Positions 17,190 through 25,612 of a stretch of 64,000 nt of DNA are shown one piece after another. How positions within the stretch are numbered: the stretch's first letter is position 1; every line of letters starts with the position of its first letter. Source of the DNA: an uncultured Clostridium sp. (GTDB lineage Bacteria > Bacillota > Clostridia > Oscillospirales > Acutalibacteraceae); the NCBI GenBank assembly GCA_934717555.1, contig CAKUYY010000004.1:1-64000 (forward strand). Direction: 5' to 3'. Made by a program: the position numbers and the translations under genes. The notes under the pieces were generated by a model that saw nothing but the letters and a program-made list of their open reading frames with translations, had not been told where the DNA came from and made no database searches.

Positions 17190-17564
17190 TTATTTCTCCT
17201 GTTTTTTGTTTGGGCGAAGGAATAAATTCCAGACTTCTGCCACCATCGCTATAATCGTAGCGACAAAGAGGCAGATATCTATGGTTTTGTAGACTTCAAA
17301 AGCCTGTTCACATTGCTCTACAGTTGGGTGTGAGGCAAAAACAATAAAAGGAAGCATTTTTTTCAGGGAGTTGCCGGATATCAGATATCCCTGATTCGGG
17401 GTAAGGGCGTTGTTTAAAATCATGGTACAAGAGAGAAAGATAATCAGAAGCAGGATAAGAACCAGGGTTAACAAAGGTTTTTTGGGGCGGTTGACGAGAT
17501 AAAAAAATAATACAAATAAAATCAAGGTAATGGAGATAATAATCAGGATAGGATTAACCAACAT
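17190..17564 (-). CDS. Small membrane protein, unknown
   Basis: A 124-residue protein with three clear hydrophobic helices (about 5-24, 30-51 and 94-114) and a basic C-terminus (RPNKKQEK). AAAGGAGG lies 13 bases before the ATG at 17564. It follows the Nudix gene on the same strand after about 90 bases. No family recognised; the short extracellular stretch between helices 2 and 3 holds the only polar residues of note. Confidence 0.6.
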   Translation of the reverse strand: MLVNPILIIISITLILFVLFFYLVNRPKKPLLTLVLILLLIIFLSCTMILNNALTPNQGYLISGNSLKKMLPFIVFASHPTVEQCEQAFEVYKTIDICLFVATIIAMVAEVWNLFLRPNKKQEK

Positions 17565-17657
17565 AGAACAAAGTCCACCTCCTTTATCATTCTCGTTTGG
17601 CCGGTACAGGATCAAACATAGGAGAGCACAGCTAGTTAAAATAGGGAAAAGCTTTTC

Positions 17658-18203
17658 TTAGAGAATGCCCCGTTCCAGCAAAGCGGCTGTTTTCAGAATA
17701 GCCGTCTGGGATTTGGCGTCAGGAATCTCATTGTTAAGTACCATAGAAACCGCTTTTTCCAAAGGAATACGCTTTACTTCCAGAAATTCATCTTCATCGG
17801 GGTTACAGGCTCCCATACCGCTCACCCGGCAGAAATAGAGATGGATAATTTCCCCGCAATAACCGGGAGAAGGATAAAGTTTTCCCAGGGAGATATACCC
17901 TTCGCCGGAAGCGCCGGTTTCTTCCTGAAGCTCCCGCTTTCCGTTTTCCAAAGGGTTGGAACCGGGTTCCAGTTTTCCTGCGGGAAGTTCCCAGATTACT
18001 TCAGAATAAGGATAACGGAACTGGCGGACAAACAACAATTCTTTCTGGTCGGTGAGGGCTGCAATACAGACCCCGCCCGGATGGTCGACAACTTCCCGCT
18101 TGGAAGTTTCCCCGTTGGGCAGTTCCACGGAATCTACATGCACTTTTATAATTTTACCATCGTAAATATCAGTTCTATCCAGTTTTTTTTCTGTTAAGTT
18201 CAT
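17658..18203 (-). CDS. Nudix hydrolase, ADP-ribose pyrophosphatase type
   Basis: A 181-residue Nudix protein. The box runs from Gly76 and contains the catalytic RELQEETG (90-97). The first Glu of the canonical box is Ser82 here, while the metal-binding REXXEE core is intact. The N-terminal IIKVHVDSVELPNG and VVDHPGGVCIAAL are typical of NudF-like ADP-ribose pyrophosphatases, which act as homodimers. The ATG has GGAGG upstream (complement of 18211-18215). Substrate is inferred from the family. Confidence 0.9.
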   Translation of the reverse strand: MNLTEKKLDRTDIYDGKIIKVHVDSVELPNGETSKREVVDHPGGVCIAALTDQKELLFVRQFRYPYSEVIWELPAGKLEPGSNPLENGKRELQEETGASGEGYISLGKLYPSPGYCGEIIHLYFCRVSGMGACNPDEDEFLEVKRIPLEKAVSMVLNNEIPDAKSQTAILKTAALLERGIL

Positions 18204-18273
18204 AAAAAGATCCTCCTGCTTTTCGTACTATTATTTTCACCCTATGCATATATCATAGGTGTGGGGTGATGAT

Positions 18274-19182
18274 GTGAAATATATCAGATTGACAGACAAA
18301 CTTCCAGACCAAAATCAAAGGAATGAAATCTTGCGTGTCCTATGTGAGCGATATCCGGAAATACAAAGGGGCACGCTTTCCAAAAGCCTGTGCGGGCGCA
18401 GCTTGGAATATCTCCAGCTTGGGGAACAAAACAGCCAGGCAGTGCTGTTTGCCGGCGCTTTCCATGGGATGGAATGGATGACTTCCCTAGTATTGCTCCG
18501 TTTTGCGGAACGGTTGGGGGAAGCGCTCCAGACAGGGAATCGGATAGCAGACGTGGATATTGGATCTTTCCTGCAGCGCAGGGGAATTGTAATTGTCCCG
18601 TGCGTCAATCCGGATGGCGTGGAAATTTCCCTGCATGGATCGGTAGCGGCCGGCTGTTATCAAGAGCTGGTATACCACTCCAGCAAAGGAGACACGGACC
18701 ACTGGCAGGCCAATGCCAGAGGGGTAGATATCAATCATAATTTTAACGCGGGATGGGAAGCGCTGCACCGTTTGGAACAGAAATCTGGCATTGTCAGCGC
18801 GGGACCTACCCGATACGGCGGTTCCAGGCCGGAAAGCGAGCCGGAAACCCGGGCAATTACCAGACTATGCCGGCAGAAAAATTTCCGCCATGCCCTGGCT
18901 TTTCACAGTCAGGGGGAGGAAATCTACTGGCATTACGGAGAAAATATGCCGGACCGGGCCCTTTTGATGGCTCAGGTCATGGCTACCAGCAGCGGATACG
19001 CGATTTCTTCTCCCGAGGGCCTGGCCATAGGAGGCGGTTTTAAGGACTGGTTTATCACAGAACTCCGGCGCCCCGCTTTTACAATAGAGGTGGGATTGGG
19101 AAAAAATCCCCTGCCTATTCAGAATTTTTATCAGATTTATCCGCGATTGGAAGAGATGCTGGTACTAAGCGCCATTATGTAA
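18274..19182 (+). CDS. M14-family zinc carboxypeptidase
   Basis: A 302-residue metallopeptidase. Zinc ligands are His64 and Glu67 (GAFHGMEWM) and a later His (LAFHSQGEEI); the catalytic Glu is in FTIEVGLG. DINHNFNAGW, which holds the carboxylate-binding Asn-Arg region in relatives, is present. Size and lack of a signal peptide match cytoplasmic gamma-D-glutamyl-diaminopimelate peptidases of Firmicutes, which cleave wall peptides during recycling or sporulation. I prefer GTG 18274 with GGGGTGAT upstream; GTG 18259 is possible. Diverges from the Nudix gene. Confidence 0.82.
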   Translation: MKYIRLTDKLPDQNQRNEILRVLCERYPEIQRGTLSKSLCGRSLEYLQLGEQNSQAVLFAGAFHGMEWMTSLVLLRFAERLGEALQTGNRIADVDIGSFLQRRGIVIVPCVNPDGVEISLHGSVAAGCYQELVYHSSKGDTDHWQANARGVDINHNFNAGWEALHRLEQKSGIVSAGPTRYGGSRPESEPETRAITRLCRQKNFRHALAFHSQGEEIYWHYGENMPDRALLMAQVMATSSGYAISSPEGLAIGGGFKDWFITELRRPAFTIEVGLGKNPLPIQNFYQIYPRLEEMLVLSAIM

Positions 19183-19283
19183 AAGTTTCCCCGCACTAAA
19201 ATTATTTTATAAATTTTAGTATAGCATGTTTCTCCATGGATGAAAAGGGATGCAACCCCATACGAAAAAAGAAATCATAGATT

Positions 19284-19322
19284 AAAAAAGGAGGATACCG
19301 CTAGGCGGAAATCCTCCTTTTT
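19284..19322 (+). terminator. Terminator after M14 peptidase
   Basis: AAAAAAGGAGGAT pairs with ATCCTCCTTTTT across a 14-base loop, about 100 bases after the stop. Confidence 0.8.
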
Positions 19323-19369
19323 GCATGAATCCCGGCCTGAATAGAGGATTTATTTGGTGGATAATCAGG

Positions 19370-19432
19370 TGGAGAATCTATTTCTCTTATGATATACTAT
19401 AAAATATTGTCCTAGTAAAAAGGACATTTTTT
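19370..19432 (+). promoter_or_regulatory. Promoter and short leader hairpin of the ABC-F gene
   Basis: TGGAGA (19370-19375), 17 bases, TATACT (19393-19398). Ten bases later TGTCCT pairs with AGGACA and is followed by six T (19408-19432), a small intrinsic terminator in the leader. Genes of ABC-F ribosome factors are often controlled by leader attenuation, so this may matter, but the stem is only six pairs. Confidence 0.45.
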
Positions 19433-19467
19433 ATCATCAAAAATTCTGATATCAATATGGAGGAACC

Positions 19468-21072
19468 ATGATTACAGTCTCAAATGTAAGCGTTAATTTT
19501 AATGGATCCAACCTGTTTTCCAATGTGAATTTAAAATTTACCCCGGGAAATTGTTATGGAATCATTGGAGCCAACGGCGCGGGAAAATCTACATTTTTAA
19601 AGGTTCTGTGTGGGGAGCTGGAACCCTCCACTGGGGAAGTAGTCATTCCCCCGGAAGTACGCCTGTCCGTACTCAAACAGGATCACTTCGCCTACGACCA
19701 ATACACGGTGCTGGATACGGTCATTATGGGAAATGAACGCTTGTATCAGATCATGCAGGAAAAAGATGCCCTTTATTCAAAACCCGATTTCAGCGAGGAA
19801 GACGGCGTCCTGGCTTCGGAACTGGAAGCAGAATTCGCGGAGCTCGATGGCTGGGAAGCGGAATCAGACGCTTCCAAATTGATCCAGGGGCTAGGGCTTT
19901 CCGAGGATCTATTGTATAGCAATATGGGAAGCCTGACCGGAAATGAAAAAGTAAAGGTATTGCTGGCCCAAGCTTTGTTTGGTTCTCCTGATATTGTGAT
20001 GATGGACGAGCCTACCAACCATTTGGACATCGCCGCCATCAGCTGGCTGGAGGATTTCTTAATTGATTATGAGGGAACCGTGATTGTGGTATCCCACGAC
20101 CGGCATTTCCTCAATAACGTGTGTACCCATACGGTAGATATCGACTATACCAAAATCAAAATGTATGTGGGCAACTATGAATTTTGGTATGAATCCAGCC
20201 AGATGATCCAGCGCATGATTAAGCAGCAGAATAAAAAGAATGAGGAGAAAGCCAAGGAGTTACAAAGCTTTATAGAGCGTTTCTCCGCTAATAAATCCAA
20301 ATCCAAACAGGCTACCTCACGGAAAAAACTGCTGGAAAAACTGACCATAGAGGAGCTGCCGGCTTCTTCCCGCCGGTATCCGTTTATTGGCTTTGATATG
20401 GATCGGGAAGCCGGAAAAGATATTCTTTCCGTTTCTGGTATTAGTAAGACGATAGACGGCGTTAAGGTATTGAACAACGTTTCCTTTATTTTAAATAAAG
20501 GGGATAAGGTGGCATTTGTAGGGGAAAACGAGATAGCCATTACCACGCTGTTTAAAATCCTGATGGAAGAAATCGAGCCGGATGAAGGTACCTTTAAATG
20601 GGGCGTCAGTACCACGCAATCTTATTTTCCCAGTGATAATTCCGTTTATTTTAACGATCATACCGAATCCATTTTGGACTGGATGAGGCAGTATTCCAAA
20701 GATACAACGGAAACCTATTTACGGGGATTTTTGGGTCGGATGCTGTTTTCCGGGGATGATGTATACAAGCCTGTCAATGTTCTTTCCGGAGGGGAAAAAG
20801 TGCGTTGTATGTTTTCCAGGATGATGCTGTTCGGTTCCAATGTTTTGGTGCTGGATCAGCCGACCAACCACTTGGATTTGGAATCTATTACTGCGGTGAA
20901 CAACGGATTGTGTAATTTTAAAGGGAATGTATTATTTACCTCCCACGACCATGAGTTTATTCAAACAGTGGCAAACCGCATCATTGAGATCACGGAGGAT
21001 GGCGTGATTGACCGGATGTGTACATATGACGAATATCTGGAAAAGAAGATTCCCGGCAGTAAAATCTGTTAA
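19468..21072 (+). CDS. ABC-F family ATPase, YkpA/YbiT type, with degenerate second ATP site
   Basis: A 534-residue cytoplasmic protein with two ABC domains joined by the ABC-F linker (about 240-290, FIERFSANKSKSKQATSRKK) and no membrane part. ABC-F proteins bind the ribosomal E site. Domain 1 is normal: GANGAGKS at 34-41, signature LTGNEKVKVLLAQ, Walker B MMDEPTNHLD with Glu181. Domain 2 is not: the P-loop reads GENEIAITT (352-360), lacking the Gly-Lys pair, and Walker B reads VLDQPTNHLD, with Gln464 in place of the catalytic Glu, although the signature LSGGEKVRC is kept. The closest relatives I know are YkpA of Bacillus and YbiT. A stand-alone gene with its own promoter and terminator. Confidence 0.9.
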   Translation: MITVSNVSVNFNGSNLFSNVNLKFTPGNCYGIIGANGAGKSTFLKVLCGELEPSTGEVVIPPEVRLSVLKQDHFAYDQYTVLDTVIMGNERLYQIMQEKDALYSKPDFSEEDGVLASELEAEFAELDGWEAESDASKLIQGLGLSEDLLYSNMGSLTGNEKVKVLLAQALFGSPDIVMMDEPTNHLDIAAISWLEDFLIDYEGTVIVVSHDRHFLNNVCTHTVDIDYTKIKMYVGNYEFWYESSQMIQRMIKQQNKKNEEKAKELQSFIERFSANKSKSKQATSRKKLLEKLTIEELPASSRRYPFIGFDMDREAGKDILSVSGISKTIDGVKVLNNVSFILNKGDKVAFVGENEIAITTLFKILMEEIEPDEGTFKWGVSTTQSYFPSDNSVYFNDHTESILDWMRQYSKDTTETYLRGFLGRMLFSGDDVYKPVNVLSGGEKVRCMFSRMMLFGSNVLVLDQPTNHLDLESITAVNNGLCNFKGNVLFTSHDHEFIQTVANRIIEITEDGVIDRMCTYDEYLEKKIPGSKIC

Positions 21073-21136
21073 AGGAGAGGTTCCGGGCTTACTGATCATT
21101 TGAATCCCCAGGGGAAACTTTGATTGAATTTTGAGC

Positions 21137-21187
21137 ATAAAAGAGGATTTGGCGTAATAATTGTTATTCAGCCAAATCCTCTTTTAT
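21137..21187. terminator. Terminator after the ABC-F gene
   Basis: A 17-base stem (21137-21153 with 21171-21187) rich in A on the left and T on the right; likely works in both directions. Confidence 0.88.
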
Positions 21188-21282
21188 TATTTCACATATC
21201 CCTATAGCATATAGAAGATATTATTAGTATAAAACATAGCTGTTTATACAATTCGTATTGACTTTTATCTTTTAAGGCTATA

Positions 21283-21822
21283 TCAGGATTCCTCTTTTGC
21301 CCGGATATATTTTAAAAGTGGTATTAAATAAGTCCGATCCGTCCAATCGCAGGTTTTCCCAGAGGCGGATAGGAGGACTTTCATCCACGGCTCATAGGAA
21401 TCCAGGTCTTGCTTTGCTATCATTTTTTGAAGCATCTTACATAAAGCTCGGTCTTTCAGGCTCATGGAGCTTTCATCCCATGCACCTCTGCCATAAAATA
21501 AAGGGATATCTTTATAGTCGCCTTTTAAATTATGTAGCCTGATTTGTTCCAGGGCTTTTTCATCATATGGAGAGGTCCCTACACAGAAAATAGCCAGCTT
21601 TTTTCCCTTGAAATCTGAATAATATTTTCGCAAGATATTGAGTCCGGATATTCCGCTCGCATAGATAGACCCGGCAAAGATAACACAGTCATATCCTGTT
21701 AAAACAGCTTTTGTGAAATCCTTGATGTCAAGTATTTCACAGGAGAGTTCTTTCTGGAGCATAGCGGTATACTTTTTTGCTGCACCGTATTTTGATTTGT
21801 ATAAAACTAATATTTGACCCAT
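21283..21822 (-). CDS. Flavodoxin-fold protein
   Basis: A 179-residue protein. The N-terminus MGQILVLYKSKYGAAKKYT is an FMN phosphate-binding loop of the flavodoxin class, and VIFAGSIYASGISGL and IFCVGTSPYDE follow as in HemG-like flavodoxins. Expected to bind FMN and carry electrons; the partner is not visible. It is the last gene of a minus-strand run with DUF1836 and an AraC regulator. Confidence 0.85.
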   Translation of the reverse strand: MGQILVLYKSKYGAAKKYTAMLQKELSCEILDIKDFTKAVLTGYDCVIFAGSIYASGISGLNILRKYYSDFKGKKLAIFCVGTSPYDEKALEQIRLHNLKGDYKDIPLFYGRGAWDESSMSLKDRALCKMLQKMIAKQDLDSYEPWMKVLLSASGKTCDWTDRTYLIPLLKYIRAKEES

Positions 21823-21895
21823 TTTTTAGTCCACTTTCTGCCCTGTCAAGATCTGTATTAACCGTTTTTCAAGGAACCTGGTGGTATGAAACGGC

Positions 21896-22477
21896 CTATT
21901 TTACCTTATCGGCTTTATCCTGTTTCAGTTCAAAGAGGATCCTTTCGGCGGCGGCACGGCGCGCTGTGGCTTCAATAGATAATGTGAAAGCCAATTGTTT
22001 TAACTTTGATTCTCCTTGCAGGGCAGTCTCTTCCACGCGGGAGCATACCTCTTGCAAAGCGGACTTTTGAATCTCACAAAAAATATGGTGAAGCTGTTCT
22101 GGAGAGCTTTCCAAAGAAAGTTCCTGAGATAAAGCGGAGATATCCGGGATAGATAATACTTGCTTTAATATACAAATAATCAGGAGACCGGCCAAATGTT
22201 CTCTGGAATATTTTTTATGATCAGGGCGGGGAAGCAGGCCGTCCTTTACATAATTGTTAATCATACTGGAGGTAAGCAATTTACTGTTTTCTTTGGATTG
22301 AAAAAGATGAAGCTGTTTATCCATATAGGTGATGACCTGGTCCATATAGAGGTCGATTTCCGGCATACGGTCCCAAGGGACGGCCTCATAACCTTCGGCC
22401 TGATGGGACCAGGCCAAGATACGCTCAATAGGATCCAGGCTAGAAGGTACCTTCTGGGATTGCTTTGATTCACTCAT
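21896..22477 (-). CDS. DUF1836-family protein
   Basis: A 193-residue protein whose central part, MINNYVKDGLLPRPDHKKYSREHLAGLL-like with an MerR-type helix-turn-helix look, marks the DUF1836 family of Firmicutes. Members are probably DNA-binding regulators. It starts three bases after the AraC stop and so is cotranscribed with it. No target is visible. Confidence 0.85.
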   Translation of the reverse strand: MSESKQSQKVPSSLDPIERILAWSHQAEGYEAVPWDRMPEIDLYMDQVITYMDKQLHLFQSKENSKLLTSSMINNYVKDGLLPRPDHKKYSREHLAGLLIICILKQVLSIPDISALSQELSLESSPEQLHHIFCEIQKSALQEVCSRVEETALQGESKLKQLAFTLSIEATARRAAAERILFELKQDKADKVK

Positions 22478-22480
22478 ATT

Positions 22481-23362
22481 TTAACTCCTTTCTGGTTTGG
22501 CAATAGGATTTTCTGGAAGGACATCGTCCGTCTGCCGATAAGTTTCGGCATATCGACTGGGGGGGACACCTTTGTATTTTTTGAAAACCCTGGAAAAATA
22601 CAGCTGATCGGAAAACCCTGTGGAATAAGCGGCTTCTCCCACGGACAGATGCTGCTGTTGCAAGAGGATACAGGCCTTTTGAATACGGTAGCGGGTCAGA
22701 TATTCGTTAGGGGGCATGGAGATATGCTGGACAAAAAGCCGGTACAGATGGCTACGGCTGATGCCAGCATTGGCGGCGATATCATCGACATCGATATCCC
22801 GGGAATAGTTATAATCGATATAACGGAGGGATTTCTGGATATATTCATACCCACTTTTATGATCGTCCTCTACCTTTTGGGTATTGTCCATTAATGTGGC
22901 AAGAAATATCAGCAGTTCGGCCTGCATCCTAGCTTCGTCACTGGGGCGGGAACCGTTGAGCTGATAAATACGTAGAAGGCGTTCCCGATATAGGCTATCC
23001 TTATCATAATGGAATAAAGGGAAATCTTCTGAAAGGCCAGCCTGGCTGACTAGACGACTGGCATCACTTCCGTGAAAGCCCACCCAGTAATATTCCCAGG
23101 GATCATCATGGTCGGCACAATAGGAGACAATACAGGAAGGAGTCACCAAAAAACCGTCCCCAGAAGAAAGATGATAAACTTTTTTCCCATTATCGTAAAT
23201 ACCAGAACCAGAAGTGATATAATGAATCAAATAATAATCACGCATAGCAGGCCCCCAAGAATGTCCCGGTCCGCATCTTTGAAAGCCGCAGTTATAAACA
23301 GCGAGCCCCAGGCTTTCGTGGTAAGGCCTGATAATGGAATGTTTAAATGCTTCGTTGGTCAT
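22481..23362 (-). CDS. AraC-family transcriptional regulator
   Basis: A 293-residue regulator with an N-terminal cupin domain (YLIHYITSGSGIYDNGKKVY) that would bind a small molecule, often a sugar, and a C-terminal double helix-turn-helix (DDIAANAGISRSHLYRLF and GFSDQLYFSRVFKKYKG). The ATG at 23362 has AAAAAGGAGG ten bases upstream; the open frame extends further but the added residues are hydrophobic and unlike the family. No sugar genes stand next to it; it is followed by DUF1836 and a flavodoxin. Confidence 0.9.
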   Translation of the reverse strand: MTNEAFKHSIIRPYHESLGLAVYNCGFQRCGPGHSWGPAMRDYYLIHYITSGSGIYDNGKKVYHLSSGDGFLVTPSCIVSYCADHDDPWEYYWVGFHGSDASRLVSQAGLSEDFPLFHYDKDSLYRERLLRIYQLNGSRPSDEARMQAELLIFLATLMDNTQKVEDDHKSGYEYIQKSLRYIDYNYSRDIDVDDIAANAGISRSHLYRLFVQHISMPPNEYLTRYRIQKACILLQQQHLSVGEAAYSTGFSDQLYFSRVFKKYKGVPPSRYAETYRQTDDVLPENPIAKPERS

Positions 23363-23529
23363 AATGGGAATCCTCCTTTTTCTACTAGATATTATAAAAC
23401 AGAGGCATTTTAGACGCAATGAAAACCAGGAAGGAAACAAGACAAATACGAAAGTGAACAAAATTTTTAATAAAAAATCATCAAATCGCATAAAACATAA
23501 CCATCATTCATTTTTCGTTCAAAATTCCG

Positions 23530-23558
23530 TTGAAAATAGGCTGTGAATCGGTTATAAT
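23530..23558 (+). promoter_or_regulatory. Sigma-A promoter of oadG-oadB
   Basis: TTGAAA (23530-23535), 17 bases, TATAAT (23553-23558), 88 bases before oadG. Confidence 0.75.
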
Positions 23559-23645
23559 AACAAAGTATTACAATCCGGTAATGTGGCTTTTTAGACACTT
23601 TCCGGGGGACGGTAAATTTAGTAATAGGATGGAGATGTTATTGTT

Positions 23646-24014
23646 ATGGATTGGGGCACGACATGGTCTGTGGTCATTACAGGCCTTCTGGTTGTCTTTT
23701 GTATTCTGATTATTTTGACCCTGATTATTCTTGGTTATGGTACTTTGGTTTACAAAATTCAAAACCGGAAAAAAAATCCTCCCGTTCAAAAAAATGCTGA
23801 CAAGCCTAAGGTAGAAAAAGCTCCGGCTGTACAGGAAATTGCTGTACAGGAAGAAGGAATTTCAGGAGAAATTATTGCAGCGATTGCAGCGGCTGTGGCG
23901 GCAATGGAGGAAGGGACAGGGTCCTCTTATTCCATACGAAGTGTTAGACGTTCCGCCGGAACCCGTCCGGTCTGGGGCGCAGCAGGATTGATGGAAAACA
24001 CACGCCCCTTTTAG
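23646..24014 (+). CDS. oadG: Sodium pump decarboxylase gamma subunit OadG
   Basis: A 122-residue subunit with one N-terminal helix (about 8-32), a charged Pro/Lys/Glu-rich linker and the C-terminal ENTRPF motif typical of OadG. In the complex it anchors the alpha (carboxyltransferase) subunit to the membrane beta subunit. oadB follows after 50 bases. No alpha or biotin-carrier gene is in the window. Confidence 0.85.
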   Translation: MDWGTTWSVVITGLLVVFCILIILTLIILGYGTLVYKIQNRKKNPPVQKNADKPKVEKAPAVQEIAVQEEGISGEIIAAIAAAVAAMEEGTGSSYSIRSVRRSAGTRPVWGAAGLMENTRPF

Positions 24015-24064
24015 TGCGTGCAAGCGTCAGCTTTATTTTGATGTAGGAAAGGAATGAAAGCATA

Positions 24065-25405
24065 GTGGAAATTATCAATGGAATCTCGGATGCCATCAAT
24101 GGTCTGATTGCAAGCTCTGGTTTCAATACGTTGGACTGGAGAAACTTTGTCATGATGGGCATTGCATGTGTATTGATTTATCTGGCTATTGCAAAGCAGT
24201 TTGAGCCTTTGTTGCTTTTGCCTATCGCTTTTGGTATGTTTTTGGTAAACCTGTATCCTGTGATTATGAGCGCGCCTCAGACACAGTTGCAGCCCGTTAC
24301 AGAGTATCTGTCTGCCCATGATCTAGGGGGGCTGGTACAGACCCAGTATCTCAACGATGCGGGTCAGATGTGGTTCCAGCTGACGGACAATACCAGGATA
24401 GCCGCTCAGGAATTCCTGGGAAATCATGGCATTACTTACGGTTTGGTATGGCAGGATAATCAAGTATTTTTAGATATCCCGATTCAAAACGGCGGCCTGC
24501 TTTATTATCTCTATCAGGGCGTAAAGCTGGGAATCTATCCCCCGCTGATCTTTTTGGGAATCGGTGCTATGACCGATTTTGGTCCCCTTATTGCAAACCC
24601 CAAGAGCTTTTTGCTGGGAGCTGCCGCGCAGCTGGGTATTTTTGTGGTCTTTATTCTGGCCATGTTCTTCTTTACCCCTCAAGAGGCAGGTTCTATCGGT
24701 ATCATCGGTGGAGCAGATGGCCCTACCGCTATTTTCGTAACTTCAAAACTAGCTCCGCATCTGCTTGGCCCCATCGCGGTAGCGGCTTATTCTTATATGG
24801 CGCTGGTTCCAGTTATCCAGCCTCCGATTATGAAGCTGCTTACTACCAAGAAAGAGCGTTCTGTTGTGATGGAGCAGCTCCGTCCGGTTTCTAAGCTGGA
24901 AAAAATTCTGTTCCCCATTATTGTTACCGCTATTGTAGCACTGGTTGTTCCGGATGCAGCTCCGTTGGTGGGTATGCTGATGCTGGGTAATATTTTCCGC
25001 GAGAGCGGCGTGGTTTCCAGAATTTCCAATACAGCCCAGAATGAACTGATGAATATCATCACGATTTTCTTAGGTGTTACCGTTGGTGCTACTGCTACCG
25101 GTGCGGTATTCCTGGATGTTAAGACATTGATTATCATTGGTTTGGGTTTATTTGCCTTCTGCTTTGGTACTGCCGGTGGCGTTCTGTTTGGAAAGATTAT
25201 GTATATTGCTACCAAAGGAAAGGTAAATCCATTGATTGGTTCTGCTGGTGTTTCCGCGGTACCTATGGCAGCTCGTGTATCTCAGAAGGTTGGTCAGAAG
25301 GAGAATCCTTCCAACTTCTTATTGATGCATGCCATGGGCCCCAATGTAGCAGGTGTTATCGGTTCCGCAGTAGCGGCCGGTGTACTGCTCAGCATTTTGG
25401 GATAA
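24065..25405 (+). CDS. oadB: Sodium ion-translocating decarboxylase beta subunit OadB
   Basis: A 446-residue polytopic protein that couples decarboxylation of carboxybiotin to sodium export. PPLIFLGIGAMTDFGPLIANP and GIIGGADGPTAIF (with the Asp that binds sodium) are the family's key segments, and the C-terminal NFLLMHAMGPNVAGVIGSAVAAG is typical. Between the first helices and GGLLYYLYQG it carries roughly 70 extra residues compared with the classical beta subunit, so it is at the long end of the family. Starts at GTG, ten bases after AAAGGA. The decarboxylase partner must be encoded elsewhere. Confidence 0.93.
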   Translation: MEIINGISDAINGLIASSGFNTLDWRNFVMMGIACVLIYLAIAKQFEPLLLLPIAFGMFLVNLYPVIMSAPQTQLQPVTEYLSAHDLGGLVQTQYLNDAGQMWFQLTDNTRIAAQEFLGNHGITYGLVWQDNQVFLDIPIQNGGLLYYLYQGVKLGIYPPLIFLGIGAMTDFGPLIANPKSFLLGAAAQLGIFVVFILAMFFFTPQEAGSIGIIGGADGPTAIFVTSKLAPHLLGPIAVAAYSYMALVPVIQPPIMKLLTTKKERSVVMEQLRPVSKLEKILFPIIVTAIVALVVPDAAPLVGMLMLGNIFRESGVVSRISNTAQNELMNIITIFLGVTVGATATGAVFLDVKTLIIIGLGLFAFCFGTAGGVLFGKIMYIATKGKVNPLIGSAGVSAVPMAARVSQKVGQKENPSNFLLMHAMGPNVAGVIGSAVAAGVLLSILG

Positions 25406-25434
25406 TTTTTATTCCTACATTATTATGAGATGTT

Positions 25435-25471
25435 GCATCCGCTTGTTAGGTAGACAAGCGGATGCTTTTTT
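25435..25471 (+). terminator. Terminator after oadB
   Basis: A perfect 12-base stem (25435-25446 with 25454-25465) followed by six T. Confidence 0.9.
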
Positions 25472-25547
25472 CGTATTTGAAAATAGGGAAATGGAAAAAG
25501 GACATCTTATTTTTACTCACGATAAGGGTCGTTTTTTCGTATGAAAT

Positions 25548-25576
25548 TTGCTATTCTGTCAAAAATACGGTACAAT
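25548..25576 (+). promoter_or_regulatory. Sigma-A-type promoter of pcrA
   Basis: TTGCTA (25548-25553), 17 bases, TACAAT (25571-25576), 36 bases before the ATG. Confidence 0.6.
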
Positions 25577-25612
25577 AAGAACAAATATGAATTTCAATTG
25601 GCGGTGACATAG

